This document shows, one piece after another, positions 59,501-64,000 of a DNA stretch of 64,000 bases. The stretch is from Impatiens glandulifera. Taxonomy: Eukaryota; Streptophyta; Magnoliopsida; Ericales; Balsaminaceae. A program made the translations under genes and the position numbers. The notes below the pieces were generated by a model. It made no database searches. It saw nothing but the letters and a program-made list of their open reading frames with translations, and had not been told where the DNA came from. How positions within the stretch are numbered: the stretch's first letter is position 1; every line of letters begins with the position of its first letter. The stretch lies in the NCBI RefSeq assembly GCF_907164915.1, contig NC_061866.1:25251905-25315904 (forward strand), in the 5' to 3' direction.

Positions 59501-62500
59501 GCCGAGTTACCTATGAACTGCACAATAAGATATCCATTTTGTTGTTTGACTGCCCTCCTTCTCCGTGCAATGCAACTGAAGTTAAAATAGTTGTTATTAT
59601 TGGTACATTAAAGCAAAAAGAGTATCTACCCTATGCTATTCATAAACTGGATTATTCATTGCAAAAATCATTGATATGAAATTATGAATGGATTTAAATA
59701 TAAGGATATCATTAAGTAAAATGACATGCACATTCAGGCTTCTTAGTAAAAAAAAATAATGTATCTCATACTCTTGAATATATGACCAGAATGGGCACAT
59801 TCTTTTCTTATCCTGAAACAAAATGTGCAGAGAATTTAACCAGAATATAGACATAGTAGTATATCAGATTTACCTCCATTCTATATCCTGCTCTTAATGC
59901 ACACAGAGTGTGAAAATAAGTGGCGCATTTGCAACATTGCGTGCAGGAACCATGAGTTTGATTGCATATCACACAGGCCTGCAATAAATAGAATACCAAA
60001 CAAATCATATATACACATCATGGTTTTTTTATATCATTGAATTCTTCATTCATTCTTCAGGGATTCCATCAAAATTTTCATGATCTTTATCCTAGCATCT
60101 ATTTTACAAATATTATTTCAGTTCTGGAATATATTAGTCCTTATCATTAAGTCAAAGTAAAAATTATCTGATAATGGTAGAATATTCTTATAATGGCATT
60201 CAAACATTTTCAAAGTAAAAATTACTTGCAAAAGAAATGTGATGGTTGCTTGAAACATGATTAATAAGAATGATATAATTACAAATATGAAAGAACACTC
60301 ATGTAACTGTAAATAGAAAAGAAAATACACACTCAGCACAAAAGTGAAATAGAAATGTAACAAAATAACTAATTACTAGCTAACTTTTGGAGACTATAGA
60401 TACTATTTTGTCACCGTACAACTTCTTTCCTTTTTTTTCCATCTTTAGCCACTATACATTTTAGACTTTCTAAAGTCAAATACTAGTAAAATTCACCAAA
60501 CAGAAATCGCACTATTACACCTGAGGTTACAAGAAATTGACAAAACAGATTTCAGAAACCCCATATATCAAAATACTTAGCCAAAATAAATAAAGAACAA
60601 ACCTAGATTATAGAGTTTTGAATATTCTGCAACAATTAAAGCAATCATTCTCACTACTTAGCAAACAAATAAAATCTGACGGGGAAGGAAACTTCACTTT
60701 ACTTAGCAAACAAATGAACCTACACTACATTATAGTTATGCAAACCCTGTGACCACCAAAGCTCATATGGGAAAAAGAACAAAAGTAGTACAAGGATTTG
60801 AAAAATACAATACCTTAACAAAAGAATAAGACGGAATTCTCAGTAGCCCAACAGCAGGCTCCATAAGTTCAGCATCTAAGAATGCAACCTCAGGTCTGAA
60901 CCATGCACATGCGACATGAACCCACAAAGGTTCAACATCAGTTGGCTTTAGAGCGCCCCCTATAAAACAAGTACAAAGTATTAAATAAATAAAGAGGAAA
61001 AGACTACATAAACTTGAAGGTGTGTTATGTTTTAGTACCTTTCACAGGGCAGAGACAACATTCTCTTTCAATATCTGGAGTTTCACATGCTCTGCATACC
61101 CATGAAGTAAAGTCTGTAACATTTTTAGCTCCATAGCATTCTTGATGCACTGCTATTTGACACCTGATTTAATAACAAGTAAATTCACATGAATTTCTTA
61201 GATTGGCTCATGAATAGCTAGTGATCTACTATAATTTTGTCTAAGTAAAAGAAGTAAAAAACCATAGACATACCTGTTGCAAATTATTATTTTGTTATAA
61301 TCCCAGTCTTCGACCCATCTGCACACAGCACACCTTTCTGTGGTCCACTTGACATAAACAGGTTCATGTTTCTCTGCCATATTTAAACTAATAAAATTAA
61401 TTTCATTTATTTGAAAATAAGAAATACAGATGTATGCAAGACAGAAACAACAATTTTCAGCATCTCAATCTCCCCCAAAAGGGAAGTTTCTGTATTACCT
61501 TCTAAGAATGAGAGCAGCTGCTGCTTGTCCATCTTCACCGGATTAAATCCATTAGCATTATACTCAACAAGCTGCAGCAACAGTAATAATTGAAGGATGA
61601 ATGAACATTATATAAGCTCGAGAGAAAAGAAGCATTAGTATTTTCTAATTATGATCATGCTGTGGCCAAGCGAGACATATAAACTGTTACAAGGTTGTAT
61701 AAGCAACATATATCTTTACTGTGTAATGAATAATAAGTCGTTCTGGATCAAGAGAGAGAGAGACACTTGTTTTCACTCGTTATCATCATGCTTTCCACCA
61801 CTGGGATGGACATTTGAGTTCAATAACTCATGCAAAAAAATGGAAGGAGACACAATTCCAAAGAGGAAAAAAGAAGAAAATAGCCACGAATTTATGATTG
61901 ATGATTCCTGCATTTCAGGAAGGATGAGGTAATATTTTAGGATTCCTACAAAATGATAAAATTAAGTACTTACCCATCTTTCTAGTGGCAGCATAGTGTC
62001 CTTCACTTTAATGCTGACCTTCCATTTTTTTGCTCTGGAACCAGTATGCCTCTCCCATTCATTGAGTGTCTGTTTCTTTGTTCCACAAGAACCGCACTTG
62101 CATTCCACTCTGTAGCAAATAATCCCTTAATACTAAAATCCAATGGATGAAGTTACGAAATTGGACAGAGAAACAGCTACATGTGTAAGGAATTACGATA
62201 AGTCATTACAGAAATAAGCACGGGACCACGGGTTTGTAATAATTCAGATATAGAAGCCAACCATGATTACATCAAGATATGTTGACAGACAATTCAACCA
62301 AATTCAGTAATGAACTAGATTTTGTTATAATATATTATTCTTCCAACAACTCTAAGATATAGGTACAATTCATTACCAAAGGATAGTGGATCTTAATATA
62401 GCCTTATATCCATCCATCAACTAAATCCAGTCTCCAAATAGTTCATTTTCTAACTACTGTCTCTAAATCAGAGAAGTGAACAGGAGGAAACCTTGATGCT

Positions 62501-63743
62501 TACACTTCAAGGAACTTTTTCCCTGATACTCATGTCACATGAAAGAACATAGAAGTTTGAGATAATAAACACTATGATTAGTATATTCTATTTGAACAGT
62601 TAACCAAGTTCGCATATTTCTTTATTTAAGATAAAGCACGGAAGCAATCTTATCCTTACAAGCATCCCACAACACATTAAAAGTCATTAGTAATCATTTC
62701 AAATAGTTGGAGCTTACAAATGAAGAGTTGGATAGTAAAGTCCTTCCATGTCCATGCAGACAACAGATACCTTGTCAGGCAGCACAGGCTGTGCCTTATC
62801 TCTTGTAGATCTGCTTGTTGATAAAAACAAGTTACACAAACGTTATGAACCAAGTTCCAGAAAGAGTGATTAATGGACTTTACATCAATAATAGTGCTAG
62901 TGTACCTTAACTTGGACTCCTGTTTTTGCGCTATAGGTTGTGATGTAGTGCATCTTAACTTAGACTCCTGTTTTTGCATTATTTGTTGTTGTGATGTAGT
63001 ATGTCCTTTTCCTTTACATTCAGGACAATGATATTCAATGTTCTCCAGATCCTTCCACACAAAAAACAGATAATAAGCACACAGACTGTTGGCTAAGTGA
63101 CAGGTATAGGTATTCTAAACGAACTCATTTAACATATTGGCCATATTTCGAAATACCTATTGTTTTTAAGTATCTGGATACATTTCCAAATACAGAAATG
63201 TTTGAAAACTAAATTTAGTGAAAGATTGATTCAAAATTTCATTTTTGTTTTTGTGTGTGGAAACAGATTCAAAAAGTGAATGCAAATGGGGATTATATTA
63301 AAGCAAACCTTGAAAAGTTCAGAGGAGAGTTTTGCACACTCAGCATGCACCCAAATTTTGCAACCATCACAGCATATCTATATAAAAAATAACTAGTCAG
63401 CGTTACATACAGTATTATGTTGAACATGACAAAAGCAATTGAGACTCTATTGTTGCTGGCCTTACCCAGTCTCCACCATCTGAATGATGCCAAACTTTCT
63501 TGCACACTCCACAATATTGTTTTGATTTCCGTAGCTGCAACCACCAATTGACATGCATTATTCAAAAAAGAGTTGACTTGTTTTCGTACAATCAAAAGAA
63601 AAATTTAAATAATATATCACCTTAGTGCAAAGTTCACATAGATACTGGGCTTTACCATCTGGACCGTCCCTCTTCTTTGTAGTCTTACATGGAATAATCA
63701 AACCACAACTGTAACAAGATGGTGGTTCTTTGCTATTTACATC
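56558..63743 (-). CDS. ATX3/4/5: ATX3/4/5-type trithorax histone-lysine N-methyltransferase (3' part, 20 exons)
   Basis: Nuclear SET-domain enzyme of the class that methylates histone H3 Lys4. Exons read downward: 63621-63743, 63466-63534, 63309-63377, 62906-63051, 62718-62810, 61974-62109, 61499-61571, 61274-61373, 61039-61163, 60814-60959, 59874-59978, 59511-59575, 58204-58423, 58032-58118, 57879-57935, 57711-57800, 57425-57511, 56934-57008, 56739-56839, 56558-56648. Phases agree throughout, giving 685 residues. Domains: PHD near 49-99 ([24 protein letters not shown]), a [21 protein letters not shown] segment, extended PHD from ~250 ([21 protein letters not shown]) to ~416, SET ~539-655 ([23 protein letters not shown]), and post-[11 protein letters not shown] near the end. 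The intron after 57879 has a GC donor. The conserved SET motif NHSC reads NHCC. The N-terminal part lies beyond the window. Confidence 0.95.
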
Positions 63744-64000
63744 CTAAGAGCACCAAAGAAGAACCAAGTCAAAAACATTATTACTGCAGTTTCCAAAATG
63801 TTTACATACCAACTCAAATGCATTTTGAACTTCATAATGCATTCTTTTTTTAAAGATGCAGCATTCTACTAATGTAGTTTGGCAACATTAACAACCTACC
63901 AGGTAAAAAACACATAAGAGCATGTTAATCAACTTTTAATAAGTACAAAGTCCATTTATAACACAAATTTATGTTTATTAGGAGGTGTATATCAGCAAAA

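Noticed and set aside
61198..61380. Open frame starting [12 protein letters not shown], which looks like a separate short gene
   Set aside because: The Met comes from intron read-through. The true exon starts at 61373 and joins the upstream exon to give [13 protein letters not shown] in the methyltransferase.

Overview
This window is nuclear DNA of a flowering plant, most likely a eudicot. Two intron-rich host genes with plant-type protein sequences sit at its two ends, and roughly 49 kb of repeat-rich DNA lies between them. The repeats are all plant types: MULE, hAT, CACTA, Tourist-like and SIRE-type Ty1-copia elements. I see no operon structure, CRISPR array, rRNA or tRNA gene. I cannot name the species from sequence alone.

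Left end (1-7.2 kb, minus strand): a complete seven-exon GET3/ASNA1 gene for the ATPase that delivers tail-anchored proteins to the ER. A small MITE sits in its long fourth intron. A foldback element with long inverted arms (7.37-8.54 kb) lies just upstream of its promoter.

9.0-15.0 kb: a complete but decayed Mutator-like element with ~380-bp terminal inverted repeats and an imperfect 10-bp target duplication. It carries a broken MURA transposase on the plus strand and a broken DUF1985 passenger gene on the minus strand. 15.9-17.0 kb: a 1.1-kb hAT remnant. 18.5-24.3 kb: the 5'-truncated 3' part of a SIRE-like copia element, with an RNase H tail, one accessory gene and the 3' LTR.

24.3-31.9 kb: tandem arrays of 51-bp and ~103-bp units, into which transposons have nested. 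A Tourist-like element and a 5.2-kb CACTA element interrupt the 103-bp array. The CACTA element contains a 2-kb hAT element, a second Tourist-like copy, and a decayed multi-exon copy of a cold-regulated COR413 plasma-membrane gene. The original insertion sites can be read directly from the flanks.

33.1-46.9 kb: a full-length 13.7-kb SIRE-type copia retrotransposon with 1.21-kb LTRs that differ at about 28 positions by my hand count. Its gag-pol is inactivated by stops and frameshifts. Between RNase H and the 3' LTR it holds three tandem, diverged copies of one accessory gene, each behind its own TATA box and CT-rich leader. This is the most unusual structure in the window.

46.9-56.5 kb: AT-rich DNA with a ~0.78-kb duplicated segment, a LINE ORF2 3' fragment, a ~250-bp hairpin and a (TA)n microsatellite. 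Right end (56.5-64 kb, minus strand): the last 20 coding exons of an ATX3/4/5-type trithorax histone H3 lysine methyltransferase (PHD, extended PHD, SET, post-SET), whose 5' part lies beyond the window.
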